From positions 62,001 to 126,000 of the forward strand of contig MKTB01000004.1 in assembly GCA_001897525.1 (NCBI GenBank): a stretch of DNA of 64,000 nt, written 5' to 3'. This stretch comes from Bacteroidetes bacterium 43-16. Its GTDB lineage: Bacteria > Bacteroidota > Bacteroidia > Chitinophagales > Chitinophagaceae. Shown piece after piece: positions 26,216 through 36,103 of the stretch. Position numbers and translations under genes: made by a program. Below the pieces are notes generated by a model that was not told the origin of the DNA, did no database searches, and worked only from the letters and a program-made list of their open reading frames with translations. How positions within the stretch are numbered: the first letter of the stretch is position 1; each line of letters opens with the position of its first letter.

Positions 26216-28834
26216 ATGAATCTGAATAATTTCACCATCAAAGCACAGGAGACGCTGCAACAGGCCCAGCAACTGGCCTTTAACAGCAGCAGTTCTTATA
26301 TAGAATCACAGCACCTGCTTAAGGCTATGCTGGAAGATAAAGAAGGCCCTATCGAGTTTATTATTAAAAAAGCCGGTGGTAATCCTACTTTAATAGAAAA
26401 AAAATTAGAAGAAAGTATGGCACGCCTGCCTAAACAGACGGGTGGAGAAGCGGCTCAATCTGTAAGCCGGGAGGTAAATAATGCTATCTTAAAGACGGCA
26501 GGTATTTTAAAAACCTTTGGCGATGAATTCGTGAGCCCGGAGCATTTACTGGTAGCGCTTATACAAGGCAATGATGATACGGCAAAGATCTTAAAGGATG
26601 CCGGGCTTTCTGAAAAAGCTTTAGTGGCCGCGATCAAAGACCTGCGCAAAGGCAGCACGGTCAATTCGCAGACCTCGGATGCCAGCTTCAACAATTTGCA
26701 GAAGTTTGCCAAAAACCTGAATGAAATGGCCCGTGATGGCAAACTTGATCCCGTGATCGGAAGGGATGAAGAGATCCGCAGGACCTTACACATATTATCG
26801 CGCCGCTCTAAGAATAACCCGATCCTGATCGGGGAACCGGGAGTAGGTAAAACGGCTATAGTAGAGGGCCTGGCTCATCGGATCATTAATGGCGATGTGC
26901 CGGACAATCTGAAGAGCAAGGTGATCTATGCCCTGGATATGGGACAACTGATCGCTGGGGCAAAATATAAAGGAGAGTTTGAAGAACGCCTGAAAGGAGT
27001 CGTGAAAGAGGTTTCTGAAAGTAACGGGCAGGTTATCTTGTTCATTGATGAGATCCACACTTTAGTAGGTGCCGGAGGCGGTGAAGGCGCTATGGATGCT
27101 GCCAACATCTTAAAACCGGCCCTGGCCAGGGGCGAGCTCAGAGCAATAGGAGCGACTACCTTAAATGAATATCAAAAGTATTTTGAAAAAGATAAGGCCC
27201 TGGAGCGCCGCTTCCAGAAAGTATTGGTGGATGAACCTAATACGGAAGATGCGATCTCCATTCTCCGCGGCCTGAAAGACCGTTATGAAACGCACCACCA
27301 GGTGCGCATCAAGGATGAGGCGATCATAGCCGCGGTGGAATTGTCTCAAAGATATATTACAGATCGTTTTTTACCGGACAAGGCTATTGATCTGATCGAT
27401 GAAAGTGCGGCAAAGCTGAAGCTGGAAATGAACTCTATGCCTGAGGCACTGGATGAACTGGAAAGAAAGATCCGCCAGCTGGAAATCGAAAGGGAAGCGA
27501 TCAAAAGGGAGAATGATGAAGATAAGCTGAAGGTCTTGAACACGAATATTGCCAACCTGCAGGTAGAGCGGGATACGCTTAAGGCCAAATGGCAAACGGA
27601 ACGTGATATGGTGTCCAAGATACAGAAGGCGAAGGCAAATATAGAGGCGCTGAAGCAGGAAGCGGAGCGTGCAGAGCGGGAAGGTGATTATGGTAAAGTG
27701 GCAGAGATCCGCTATGGTAAACTGAAGGTACAGGAAGAGGAATTACAGCAACATACGCAGGAGTTGAGTGAACTGAGTAATGAAAAGCGTTTGTTGAAAG
27801 AGGAAGTAGATGCGGATGATATTGCCGAGAATGTGGCTAAAGCCACAGGTATCCCGGTGCAAAGAATGATGCAGAGTGAGCGCGAGAAGTTGTTACATCT
27901 TGAAGAGCAGTTGCACAAAAGGGTGATTGGCCAGGATGAAGCCATCGTAGCGGTTTCAGATGCGATCCGTCGCAGCCGTGCCGGCCTGCAGGATGAGAAA
28001 AAACCCATCGGTTCTTTCATCTTCTTAGGTACTACGGGCGTAGGTAAGACAGAATTAGCCAAAGCATTGGCAGAAGCCTTGTTCGATGATGATAGTATGA
28101 TGACCCGTATCGACATGAGTGAATACCAGGAAAAGCACAGTGTAAGCCGCCTGGTGGGTGCTCCTCCGGGATATGTGGGTTATGATGAAGGCGGACAGTT
28201 AACGGAAGCGGTGCGCCGCAAGCCTTATTCTGTAGTGCTTTTAGATGAAATAGAAAAGGCTCACCCGGACGTATTTAATGTGATGTTGCAGGTGTTGGAC
28301 GATGGAAGACTGACGGACAATAAAGGCCGCGTGGTCAACTTTAAGAATACGATCATCATCATGACCAGTAACCTGGGCTCTGATATCATCCAGGAAAAAT
28401 TTGAAGGATTGAGCGGCACTAATGATGCGCATTTTGAAGCAGTATTTGAGTCTACGAAAGAAGACCTGAATCTCTTGTTGCGCCAGACTTTAAGGCCGGA
28501 GTTTATCAACCGTATAGATGAGGTGATCATGTTCCATCCTTTGATGAAAAATGAGATCAAAGGGATTATTAAAATACAGTTTGAAGAGGTGCAGGCGCGC
28601 GTGGCACAGCAGGGTATTGACCTGAGGTTTACAGATTATGCGCTGGACCACTTTGCCCAACAGGGATTTGATCCGCAGTTTGGTGCAAGGCCTTTAAAAA
28701 GACTGATACAAAAGGAGATCATTAACCTGCTGAGTAAAAAGATCATTGCCGGTGATATCGACAAGAGTAAACCGGTATTAATAGATGTGTTTGATGGAGT
28801 GGTAGTGGTACGTAATGAAGAAGTATTGAACTAA
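26216..28834 (+). CDS. clpB: ATP-dependent disaggregase ClpB
   Basis: 872 aa, full length. ClpB threads aggregated proteins together with DnaK. The N-terminal Clp-N repeat domain spans about 1-145. NBD1 has Walker A GEPGVGKT (about 205) and Walker [11 protein letters not shown] long coiled-coil middle domain (about 405-525, Glu/Lys/Leu-rich heptads) distinguishes ClpB from ClpA/ClpC. NBD2 has Walker A GTTGVGKT and Walker [15 protein letters not shown], followed by the arginine-finger region and D2-small domain ([11 protein letters not shown]). A terminator follows the stop. No heat-shock operator was recognised upstream. Confidence 0.97.
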   Translation: MNLNNFTIKAQETLQQAQQLAFNSSSSYIESQHLLKAMLEDKEGPIEFIIKKAGGNPTLIEKKLEESMARLPKQTGGEAAQSVSREVNNAILKTAGILKTFGDEFVSPEHLLVALIQGNDDTAKILKDAGLSEKALVAAIKDLRKGSTVNSQTSDASFNNLQKFAKNLNEMARDGKLDPVIGRDEEIRRTLHILSRRSKNNPILIGEPGVGKTAIVEGLAHRIINGDVPDNLKSKVIYALDMGQLIAGAKYKGEFEERLKGVVKEVSESNGQVILFIDEIHTLVGAGGGEGAMDAANILKPALARGELRAIGATTLNEYQKYFEKDKALERRFQKVLVDEPNTEDAISILRGLKDRYETHHQVRIKDEAIIAAVELSQRYITDRFLPDKAIDLIDESAAKLKLEMNSMPEALDELERKIRQLEIEREAIKRENDEDKLKVLNTNIANLQVERDTLKAKWQTERDMVSKIQKAKANIEALKQEAERAEREGDYGKVAEIRYGKLKVQEEELQQHTQELSELSNEKRLLKEEVDADDIAENVAKATGIPVQRMMQSEREKLLHLEEQLHKRVIGQDEAIVAVSDAIRRSRAGLQDEKKPIGSFIFLGTTGVGKTELAKALAEALFDDDSMMTRIDMSEYQEKHSVSRLVGAPPGYVGYDEGGQLTEAVRRKPYSVVLLDEIEKAHPDVFNVMLQVLDDGRLTDNKGRVVNFKNTIIIMTSNLGSDIIQEKFEGLSGTNDAHFEAVFESTKEDLNLLLRQTLRPEFINRIDEVIMFHPLMKNEIKGIIKIQFEEVQARVAQQGIDLRFTDYALDHFAQQGFDPQFGARPLKRLIQKEIINLLSKKIIAGDIDKSKPVLIDVFDGVVVVRNEEVLN

Positions 28835-28871
28835 TAGAAGAACTGAGATTCGTGTTTTGTTTGTTTGTGTG

Positions 28872-28900
28872 AAAAGCCCCCGCGTCTGCGAGGGCTTTTT
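28872..28900 (+). terminator. Terminator after clpB
   Basis: GC-rich stem AAAAGCCCCCGC/GCGAGGGCTTTTT (one mismatch) with a 4-base loop and a T-run ending at 28900, 38 bases past the clpB stop. Confidence 0.85.
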
Positions 28901-28928
28901 CCTTATGTACTTGCTATGCTTACAGACC

Positions 28929-30794
28929 TTACTGAACCATTACCGGGTATCCTTTCCCGTTGATGGAGATGATCAGTAAACCGGAACTCTGTTCTGGTAG
29001 TTGAATGCTTCCATTAAAGGGTGCTTTAAGGGTTTGCTGCAGTCGCCCGTCCAGGCTTAAGATCCGGATCTCTTTTATGCGGCTTAAGTCTCCTTTTACA
29101 TAGAGTACTTTATTGTGGTTAGGATTGGGGTACAATTGAAATTCATTTGTGCGCTGCGGACCTGTTATTCCGGTAGGCGCTTCTGTTTCTTCTCCTAAAC
29201 CTTCACAGTAGTTTTCCGGGTAGCTGTCCCACTCTGAGGTATCGAAACTGCTGTTGGGATTCAAAACAGTGGTTTTGCGGTACAGGCTTCTGGCTACTGC
29301 GTAATCTGCGATAGAAGAGGAATTGCCCAGGCGATCGACTGTGGTGGTATTGTAGCTAAGGTCCAGCGCAAATTTACCATCGAAGCGCATAGGAGTGGCA
29401 TTGGACAGGATATCTGCACTGTCATTGCTGAAGCAGCTGAGCTGCGCCAGGGGATTGATGATCACCAGTTTTTTTCCATGGGCCAGTGTGCCTTCCAGTT
29501 GTACTTTGTTGGATGACCAGTACAAAGCCCCGGAGCTTTGGTTGCTTTGACGGATATTGAGGTAATAATCCCTCAGGTCGACGGTATAGCCGGTATTATT
29601 GGTGATCTCTATCGCCTTGTTCTGTGCAGACCCTACAATAAGTTTGGAGATAAACAGGTCCCGGCTGAGGGTGTCTGTGCTTAAAGTGGTCGCTGAGGCA
29701 AGGGTAGCAAAAGGACTTTTCACGTAGGCGTGGGAATAGCTCCTGACTTTAATGGTATAACTGGTGGCAGGCTGCAGATGGTGGAAGGTATAGCCATTAC
29801 CAGCTGTAGTACCCACTTTGACATCATCCAGGAAGACTTCAAAACCCAATACATCGGGGTCCTGGAGATAGGGCCAGCTTACGGTGATATAACGGGCACC
29901 GGCATCGGCAAGATCTACCTGGTAGGGTTGCTCCGGCACATCGGGGCTGACGGAAAGGTTGCCCCAGATGGCATTGGCATATTGCGGACTGTCTACAAAT
30001 GGATTCCTGTTGCCCTGTATGGTATAAATGGTATTGTTACGGTCCCGCTCTTTCTGGCTCACCGGGTCTTGCTGGTGCCATTGCAGCAGCAGTGAGATGT
30101 ACCAGGACTTGAATGCTTTTTCGCTTAAGCTGTCTATAGGGTTCCTTACATTGGTATATTGAAAATAAGGAATCATGTTTTCATACCTTATTGCCACGTA
30201 CATCAGCATCCTGGCGATATCGCCTTTGAATTCATCTATGGGTTCGGTTACGGTATTGGTATACCCCGGCATATTGGCCGGCCCTACCTTTGTTCCGTTC
30301 AGGGAGGTGAAGGCGGGACTATTGCCTACTTTACCAAACGGGAAATTGCTTCTTCTCTGGTTGACCCTGGCATCTGTAGGCACTACAAAATGCAGGTCGG
30401 AGTACATGGGATAATTGCTGTTAAAGAAGCTTTGGGAGTAAATATGCTCCCTGTTCCAGCCTTCACCTTCATTACTTGCCCCGGCGATCAGGCTATTGTT
30501 ATTGTACCAGTAGTTGTAGGGATCTGCTCCAGCAGGGTTTTCGGAATAAATGTCCAGCAGGCTGCCATCGTTTTCATAATAATGATCTCTATCCGTTTGC
30601 TCATAATAGGCCGGAAGGTCTCCGTAATTCCAGCTGGTCGTTTTGGTAGAAATGATCTGGTTCAGTCTTGCTTTGAGTTTATATCCATCCAGGTTTTGGG
30701 TACCTTGATAATACCCGGCAGGTGCCTGGGCGCTCGCAATTATCCCTGAACTAAAGAGCAGGAAGCCCAGTTTCATCCATTTCAACGATCTCAT
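28929..30794 (-). CDS. Secreted endonuclease I family nuclease with FN3, lamin-tail-like and T9SS sorting domains
   Basis: 621 aa. A signal peptide ends near ASAQAP (about 24). The nuclease domain (about 30-280) has the EndA/NucM block EGWNREHIYSQSFF followed by SDLHFVVPTDARVNQRRSN, with the His-Glu-His metal-binding pattern. A fibronectin type III domain (about 283-370) and a lamin-tail-like domain (about 375-520) follow. The C-terminus (from about 545, FQLYPNPN, ending in a strand with VMVQ) is a type A sorting domain for the type IX system, whose translocon SprA is encoded at 2484. It probably digests extracellular DNA. A TAATTTTG promoter box lies at 30814-30821. Confidence 0.9.
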   Translation of the reverse strand: MRSLKWMKLGFLLFSSGIIASAQAPAGYYQGTQNLDGYKLKARLNQIISTKTTSWNYGDLPAYYEQTDRDHYYENDGSLLDIYSENPAGADPYNYWYNNNSLIAGASNEGEGWNREHIYSQSFFNSNYPMYSDLHFVVPTDARVNQRRSNFPFGKVGNSPAFTSLNGTKVGPANMPGYTNTVTEPIDEFKGDIARMLMYVAIRYENMIPYFQYTNVRNPIDSLSEKAFKSWYISLLLQWHQQDPVSQKERDRNNTIYTIQGNRNPFVDSPQYANAIWGNLSVSPDVPEQPYQVDLADAGARYITVSWPYLQDPDVLGFEVFLDDVKVGTTAGNGYTFHHLQPATSYTIKVRSYSHAYVKSPFATLASATTLSTDTLSRDLFISKLIVGSAQNKAIEITNNTGYTVDLRDYYLNIRQSNQSSGALYWSSNKVQLEGTLAHGKKLVIINPLAQLSCFSNDSADILSNATPMRFDGKFALDLSYNTTTVDRLGNSSSIADYAVARSLYRKTTVLNPNSSFDTSEWDSYPENYCEGLGEETEAPTGITGPQRTNEFQLYPNPNHNKVLYVKGDLSRIKEIRILSLDGRLQQTLKAPFNGSIQLPEQSSGLLIISINGKGYPVMVQ

Positions 30795-30813
30795 TGTTAT
30801 ACTATTTTAGGGT

Positions 30814-30821
30814 CAAAATTA
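30814..30821 (-). promoter_or_regulatory. Putative -7 element of the secreted nuclease gene
   Basis: TAATTTTG on the minus strand matches TAnnTTTG, 19 bases upstream of the start codon. Confidence 0.4.
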
Positions 30822-30872
30822 CAATTTGAATATTAAATAAACATTATTTAGTCTGGCAGAGGCTTTAAACAG

Positions 30873-30900
30873 AAAAGACTGCAACTTAGTGCAGCCTTTT
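30873..30900 (-). terminator. Terminator of the sigma/beta-barrel operon
   Basis: Stem AAAAGACTGCA/TGCAGCCTTTT (one mismatch), 6-base loop, followed by CTTTT and further Ts on the minus strand. It lies 24 bases past the stop at 30925. Confidence 0.7.
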
Positions 30901-30924
30901 CCTTTGGTGATAGAATTGCGATGA

Positions 30925-32790
30925 CTATTGTGCCATCATGTACATTACTTTATCTTTTTTACCTATAAAATACATCAAGGATACCTGAACGCCGGTGGCC
31001 CTGTATAAGTTGGTAGATAATTCAGAACTTGTTTTTAAGTTATTCCAAAGGTTTTGGTTGATCCTTACATCCAGGCTTAAGTGCTTGGAGAAATCATAGG
31101 CTGCTCCAATGGTGAAGCCCATACCATATCTTGCTTTAAAGTCATTGGCCAGTATACTGCCTGTTGTGGATACAAATGGTTTTGGTCCGCTTACCATATG
31201 TGCTTCCCCGTTTTGCTCTGCCATGTTCGTGGTATATTTAGTACCCGTCATATAGCTTCCATAAACACCTCCCATAACGGAAAGCTTGCTCAACTGATAC
31301 CTGATGCTTACCGGCAATTCCAGGTAAGTGCTGTGTTGCAGGTTATAAGTATTTGTAAACTTCTGCTCTAATGCACTGTACACCGGTGTGGCTCCAGAAC
31401 GGTCCACCGTCTGCTGGCTATAATTTTGGTAGTTTTCCACCAAAGAGCCACTGTAACTATTGCGTAGATACCTGAATTCCAGACCTAAGGTATATCTTTC
31501 TTTGAATTCGTAATAACCACCAAGACCGAGGTTAAAGCCGGATTGGAGGGGTTGGCTGAACATCAACTGACCGCCCAGGCTTCCGCCGAAGTAGAAAGGC
31601 TTGTCTTTATTCATGTAAGTGTTCATCATATCATAGAAGCGGGTAACGAAGCTTCTGCGATCATCTTTATTTAAAGTCTTTACTTTATAATTTTCAAGTG
31701 GTACCAGGTTAGCAAAGCCACCGCCATTGGTTATGTTACTCGCCATCAGGTCAAGTCCGGCTCCTGTATTGGCCGTAAGTTTCATATCAACTTTAGGGGC
31801 AGTGGAAGCTATCGCCACCAGGGAAAGTTTTTCTTTGTCCGATAAAGCGATCAGTTGCGTCCGCACATAGTTTCTTTGTTCAATGGTGTCCATGTGCTGA
31901 ACGATCCTGTTGTCTGCTGTCTGGCTTTGAGTTACTTTACGGGTCGTTTCCTTAACCGGTGTGGTAACTTCTTTTTTCCATTCATTGTTATGCTTTTCTA
32001 CGACAAATTTCTGTTTGTTCGTATTATCGAGCACAACGGCTTCATAAATGGAATCTTTAGCCATTACCGGGGCAAATTGTTGTTTGTCAATTTTTGCCAG
32101 TGCCACATCTGCAGTAGCGCTTACATTGGCCGGTGAAGAAGAAGTGATAGGGTTTGTAAATTGCTTCTTCTGAATATCGGCCGCTATGGTTGCCTCTGTA
32201 GCAGCTATTTTATTTTTAGCATTATTGCTCCGCTTCACATCCGTGCGGGTAGCATTAATATGCCTTCCTTTATTATTATGCTTGTCTGCGGCAACAACTG
32301 TTGTCGCTTGCTGTTGTGTTGTGTTGTTATGGCTTGAACCAGGAGTATGGGCCGCAATATTATTGTTGTTGCCCTGCTCTTTGTTGTTACCATTACCGGC
32401 TGCATCAGCGGAAGCTGTAGTATTGCCTGTAGGGGTATTATGGATATTATTATTCCCGGAAGCTGAAGGAGAAAGTTCAGTTGCCGTAGTATTATTTTGG
32501 GAAAGAGGGCCTGATAATTGTCCCCCGGTCTCAGCGGCTACGATAGGAGCAGCATCTTTATCGCGCAATTGCCTGTTTTGCAGGCTGAGGGCGCTCACGC
32601 CCATGCCTACAGTCAATAGTGCAAAGACTGCGTATAATCCATAACGTCTGCTTCCGGCCGCACCTCCCGTTGTTGCCGATTTCTCCAGCAGATCCTGCAT
32701 GTTTCTCCAGGCACCGGCAGGAATTCTTTCTTCCCTTTCCGGCTTCCCCTTAAACAGGTCGTCTATTTTTATAAAATCTTTATCGTTCAC
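30925..32790 (-). CDS. Membrane-anchored protein with C-terminal outer-membrane beta-barrel-like domain, partner of an ECF sigma factor
   Basis: 621 aa. A charged N-terminus (1-48) precedes a single transmembrane helix (about 50-68, YGLYAVFALLTVGMGV). A low-complexity Asn/Thr/Ala/Gln-rich linker follows (about 80-180), then a Lys/Thr-rich segment to about 390. The last 220 residues show alternating strands of a small porin-like barrel (PFYFGGSLGGQLMFSQ, NLGLGGYYEFKERYTLGLEFRY, then ISMRY-like strands). The gene follows an ECF sigma gene by 11 bases, the usual place of an anti-sigma factor. A protein anchored in one membrane with a barrel-like end could span the periplasm. The sensing role is inference. 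Confidence 0.65.
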   Translation of the reverse strand: MNDKDFIKIDDLFKGKPEREERIPAGAWRNMQDLLEKSATTGGAAGSRRYGLYAVFALLTVGMGVSALSLQNRQLRDKDAAPIVAAETGGQLSGPLSQNNTTATELSPSASGNNNIHNTPTGNTTASADAAGNGNNKEQGNNNNIAAHTPGSSHNNTTQQQATTVVAADKHNNKGRHINATRTDVKRSNNAKNKIAATEATIAADIQKKQFTNPITSSSPANVSATADVALAKIDKQQFAPVMAKDSIYEAVVLDNTNKQKFVVEKHNNEWKKEVTTPVKETTRKVTQSQTADNRIVQHMDTIEQRNYVRTQLIALSDKEKLSLVAIASTAPKVDMKLTANTGAGLDLMASNITNGGGFANLVPLENYKVKTLNKDDRRSFVTRFYDMMNTYMNKDKPFYFGGSLGGQLMFSQPLQSGFNLGLGGYYEFKERYTLGLEFRYLRNSYSGSLVENYQNYSQQTVDRSGATPVYSALEQKFTNTYNLQHSTYLELPVSIRYQLSKLSVMGGVYGSYMTGTKYTTNMAEQNGEAHMVSGPKPFVSTTGSILANDFKARYGMGFTIGAAYDFSKHLSLDVRINQNLWNNLKTSSELSTNLYRATGVQVSLMYFIGKKDKVMYMMAQ

Positions 32791-32801
32791 TGTCCTAACA
32801 A

Positions 32802-33380
32802 TTACTTTTTAAGGTGTAATTCTAATTTTTCAATTTTTTGTTTCAATGCTTTCCGGGCTTCAGAAAGGTACCATTTAGAGGTGCCTTCACTAATGCCCAA
32901 AGTTTTAGATATATCTTTATGTGAATGATCATCAAACACATACATATTAAATACTACTCTTGCGGTTTCCGGAAGCTCATATACCAGCTTCATCAGGTCG
33001 TCATAATACAGGCTACTGGCTGCATCTTTCAACACAAACTCATCTTTTTCAACCAGTAAGATATTTTCGGAATATTTGACCTGCGTTTTTGCATAATCGG
33101 AGACGGCATGGAATACTATCTTCCGCAACCATCCTTCAAATGAGCCCTTAAAGCCATAGCTATCAATCTTTTGAAAGGCTCGCAGAAAGCCATTATTCAG
33201 TATTTCTTCGGCTAATTCGTGTGCGGGAAAATAACGACGAACCATACCCATCATTCTTGGGTAGAATAGCTCATATAGCTTGCCTTGTGCACCCCTTTCG
33301 TTGCGTGCACAGCCAGATATTAACGCTTCTAGTTCGCTTGTCCCTGTCAAAATATTATTATATGCCAAAGCAAATGACAA
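32802..33380 (-). CDS. ECF-type RNA polymerase sigma factor
   Basis: 192 aa. Region 2 (about 30-100) contains GKLYELFYPRMMGMVRRYF and the AEEILNNGFLRAFQKID helix, which resemble the core-binding and -10 recognition helices. Region 4 (about 130-185) carries the helix-turn-helix HKDISKTLGISEGTSKWYL. It heads a two-gene operon with the membrane/beta-barrel protein gene at 30925-32790. It is a different subfamily from the sigma factor at 417. No canonical promoter was seen upstream, so it may be autoregulated through its own promoter class. Confidence 0.9.
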   Translation of the reverse strand: MSFALAYNNILTGTSELEALISGCARNERGAQGKLYELFYPRMMGMVRRYFPAHELAEEILNNGFLRAFQKIDSYGFKGSFEGWLRKIVFHAVSDYAKTQVKYSENILLVEKDEFVLKDAASSLYYDDLMKLVYELPETARVVFNMYVFDDHSHKDISKTLGISEGTSKWYLSEARKALKQKIEKLELHLKK

Positions 33381-33838
33381 TCTGATCTTATTTTAAAAAT
33401 TATATCATTTAATATAAAAGAAGACTGTGGTTGTAATAAAAAGGTTGGTAGTAAGGGGCAAAATTAAGTGGATTTTTATTTTGAAAAAATGTTTACTCCT
33501 GAATATTTCAGGCAAAATAGTTTAGTATAGGCCTCAAATCTATATCCTGGCACCTTTACCTGGTCCTCGGGCAGATAATTTTATACGGCCCGGCAGATGA
33601 TTATTAAACCTGTGTTAAGCATTTTTATCGTCTACCTACCTGCCCAAACCAATTTCAAGCCTTGGTCTTGCAATAATAAGCAGGTAAAATAAGACAAAAC
33701 AACATATTTAAATTATTTACAATGCGAAAAAACACACAACACACTCCCCGGGCGCTTTCCCTGCCTTGGTAAAATTTTGTACAAAAATATTGGAGCAATA
33801 AAAAATTTACATTTACTTTGTAATTCAAAGCGCTTTTT
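33381..33838. other. Divergent intergenic region, no gene seen
   Basis: 458 bases between the leftward sigma factor gene and the rightward membrane protein gene. It is AT-rich. I find no ORF longer than about 15 codons with a plausible start, and no repeat. TTACTTTG at about 33815-33822, a one-mismatch -7 element, lies close upstream of the start at 33839. Confidence 0.4.
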
Positions 33839-34459
33839 ATGACACATCATAAAGAAGAATCCTTGCAGGTATTGCAAGACATCAGGAGTATCATGGACCG
33901 TTCCAGCAGGGTATTGTCCCTGAGTGGCTGGAGTGGGATCTGGGCCGGACTGGTAGCTTTGCTGGCCACGGGCATTGCTTACCAAAAGACGGCTGCAGTA
34001 CCTTTTGCTGCAGGAGCAGCCATCAGCGCTTTGGTAGATGAGCTGGCCCTGCTTGCTGTATTGACCCTGATCGTCGCGGTTACCGGGGCTTTTTATTTCT
34101 CTTACCGGAAGAATAAAAAACAGGGACAGCGCACCTTCAATGCTGCTGCCCGGAAAATGATCATCAGCATGTGCATTCCTATGCTGGCAGGAGGATGGAT
34201 GTGTGGTGTATTTATGATGAATGCAGATTTTGGCTACATCGTACCTACGATGCTGGTCGTTTACGGGTTAACCCTCATCAATAGTTCAAAATATAGTATT
34301 TCTGATATCAGGTGGCTGGGGCTCTTTGAAGTGCTCCTGGGCTGTATCGCATTCCTGAAGCCGGAATGGCATCTCTATGCCTGGGGCCTGGGATTCGGTG
34401 TCCTCCATATCATTTATGGCTTTATCATGTGGTATAAATATGATCGAAAAGGGGCATGA
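33839..34459 (+). CDS. Polytopic membrane protein upstream of a winged-helix regulator
   Basis: 206 aa with a short soluble N-terminus (HHKEESLQVLQDIRSIMDRSSR) and about six hydrophobic segments. No catalytic motif is evident. Its stop codon overlaps the start of the winged-helix regulator gene (ATGA at 34456-34459), which indicates translational coupling. The same membrane protein/regulator gene order occurs in other Bacteroidota. It heads a five-gene cluster to 36103. Function unknown; a role in the regulator's signalling is inference. Confidence 0.7.
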   Translation: MTHHKEESLQVLQDIRSIMDRSSRVLSLSGWSGIWAGLVALLATGIAYQKTAAVPFAAGAAISALVDELALLAVLTLIVAVTGAFYFSYRKNKKQGQRTFNAAARKMIISMCIPMLAGGWMCGVFMMNADFGYIVPTMLVVYGLTLINSSKYSISDIRWLGLFEVLLGCIAFLKPEWHLYAWGLGFGVLHIIYGFIMWYKYDRKGA

Positions 34460-34755
34460 GAAAAGAGTTAGACCAATTGAATAAAATTTTTGACAGTCGT
34501 ATCCGCATCGGGATCATGAGTGCATTGATCGTTAATGAATCGATCAATTTCAATGAGCTCAAAACCCTGATGGACGCTACGGACGGGAATCTTGCGTCTC
34601 ACCTTAAAACATTGGAAGAGCATGCCTTTATCCGCGTGGAAAAAGGATTTATCGGCAGAAAAACAAACACGACTTATAGCATAACCGCTGAAGGCGAAAG
34701 CGCTTTCAGAAGCCATATACAAGCCCTGGAAAAAATCATAAAAAACCTACACTAA
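34456..34755 (+). CDS. Winged-helix DNA-binding transcriptional regulator
   Basis: 99 aa, a single winged-helix domain of the PF13601 (HTH_34) type. Recognisable family blocks are LNKIFDSRIRIGIMSALIV (7-25), the recognition helix region ATDGNLASHLKTLEEHAFI (42-60) and the wing FIGRKTNTTYSITAEG (64-79). Such proteins dimerise and act as MarR/ArsR-like repressors or activators. Its start overlaps the stop of the preceding membrane protein gene by 4 bases. It probably controls its own cluster (33839-36103). Confidence 0.88.
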   Translation: MRKELDQLNKIFDSRIRIGIMSALIVNESINFNELKTLMDATDGNLASHLKTLEEHAFIRVEKGFIGRKTNTTYSITAEGESAFRSHIQALEKIIKNLH

Positions 34756-34815
34756 ATTTTTTTGCATCAACACTTTGAAAAACAAAGTACTTTTAAAACA
34801 ATAAAATCAATCATT

Positions 34816-35250
34816 ATGAAAGTAGCCGCTCATGTCTGGTTTACTGCTGCGATCGCCGAATGTCTGCTCTACAGTTTATTCGTAGAGTTGCCGGCCGGAA
34901 TAGTCGTCTTACCCTTTGCCCTGGTGGGGGGATTGCCCGGTATGTTTATGTTCTGGTGCTTAATTGAAGCCATACATTCTTTATGGGAAAAGGGTGTTGC
35001 CAAATGGGTTGCCATTATATGTGCTGCCTTTGCCACTGCCAACGGGACCCTTGTGCTCTTTTTATTGGTCATGGGACTTCCTTTTGATTCAATGCCCTTC
35101 TTTACCATGCTGAATGCGGCAACAGCCATTGCTCTTGCCCTGAACTGGAAAAAGATCAACAAGCTTTATTTCGCTGCTCCACCTGAATTAGTGGATGTGG
35201 AACAAAACAACAGCATTTACGAATTTAAACAGGTAACCGATGAAAATTAA
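34816..35250 (+). CDS. Small polytopic membrane protein, unknown function
   Basis: 144 aa from the ATG at 34816 (MKVAAHVWFT); the open frame begins 18 codons earlier but the ATG at 34762 would follow the previous stop by only 6 bases. About four transmembrane helices (roughly 5-28, 32-55, 62-85, 95-112), then a cytosolic tail. I recognise no family. The 3' end overlaps the next gene start by 11 bases, so the pair is translated from one mRNA. Confidence 0.6.
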   Translation: MKVAAHVWFTAAIAECLLYSLFVELPAGIVVLPFALVGGLPGMFMFWCLIEAIHSLWEKGVAKWVAIICAAFATANGTLVLFLLVMGLPFDSMPFFTMLNAATAIALALNWKKINKLYFAAPPELVDVEQNNSIYEFKQVTDEN

Positions 35251-35728
35251 ACAATTAAGAGAGCGCCTGCTGGTATTCCTGGCACATGAAGTAGGCTTGC
35301 CTTATTTCAAGCTGATCCGCAAAAAAATATCGTTCCCCTATACGGATGCGGACCTGGAAACCATGCCGGAAAGTACAGTAGGCCACCAGTTGCACCGGTT
35401 TTTCAAAAAACATTCCCTGGGACTGTTGCCTTATTATGAGCGGCATGACATCAAACATGTGCTCCTGGATTATCCGCCTACGGAAGAGGGCGAGGTGTGC
35501 CTGCAGACCTTTATGCTGGCCAATGGCCGGGTCACCTTCCCGGTGATGGTGGCAGTGGCCTATGGCTGGCTGACGATGCCGGAGTTCCACAGTTCCTTTA
35601 AAGCGGCCTGGAAAAAAGGGCGTAATAATGTCCCCTTAAAAGATGTGAACTGGGTGAGCCTTATCCCGCATGAATTCGGGGAGATCAGGCAGATACTGAT
35701 CACAGAGAAACAATCTGGCTTAGCTTAA
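35240..35728 (+). CDS. COQ4-like protein
   Basis: 162 aa. The motif HDIKH followed by 11 residues and Glu (His69, Asp70, His73, Glu85) reproduces the HDxxH-x11-E zinc site of COQ4, the mitochondrial/proteobacterial ubiquinone-synthesis protein. The flanking PESTVGHQLHRFF and GLLPYYERHD segments also fit, as does the C-terminal VNWVSLIPHEFGEIR. COQ4 acts in C1 decarboxylation/hydroxylation of the ubiquinone head group. Bacteroidota use menaquinone, so a different substrate is likely. The gene overlaps the upstream one by 11 bases, and a membrane protein gene follows 3 bases later. Confidence 0.75.
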   Translation: MKIKQLRERLLVFLAHEVGLPYFKLIRKKISFPYTDADLETMPESTVGHQLHRFFKKHSLGLLPYYERHDIKHVLLDYPPTEEGEVCLQTFMLANGRVTFPVMVAVAYGWLTMPEFHSSFKAAWKKGRNNVPLKDVNWVSLIPHEFGEIRQILITEKQSGLA

Positions 35729-35731
35729 AGG

Positions 35732-36103
35732 ATGAAACTTATGGTCGCAGGTAAGCCTTACCGGAGCAGGATGTTGGAGGCATTGATCTTATTTTCAAAC
35801 GCCTTATTCCTGTTTCATTTCTTCTTTCTGATCACGCTTGTTCTCTATTTCTTTTCCGGGGCGGAAGCCCCGGAATTTTACCAAAGCCTGCTCAGGATCA
35901 TGCTCACGAAGACTTATATAGTATTTTATTTCCTGTCAGACCTATGGTTTATCCTATTGCTCCGCCTTAAAAAGAAGCGGAAGCTGATACAAGGATCAGA
36001 TTACCTTTTAGCGGTATTGCTGATGGTGAAATACGTCTTCCTTGCCCTATTATGCCTGCTTGTGCTGATGCTTGCCTCACTAATGGGCGATTTAAAATTT
36101 TAG
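35732..36103 (+). CDS. Small membrane protein at the end of the COQ4-like cluster
   Basis: 123 aa, with three hydrophobic stretches (about 16-42, 58-77 and 92-118) separated by a Lys/Arg-rich loop (LLRLKKKRKL). It lies 3 bases after the COQ4-like gene stop, so it is the last gene of the operon. Its 3' end overlaps the convergent gene at 36100 by 4 bases. I recognise no family. Confidence 0.6.
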   Translation: MKLMVAGKPYRSRMLEALILFSNALFLFHFFFLITLVLYFFSGAEAPEFYQSLLRIMLTKTYIVFYFLSDLWFILLLRLKKKRKLIQGSDYLLAVLLMVKYVFLALLCLLVLMLASLMGDLKF

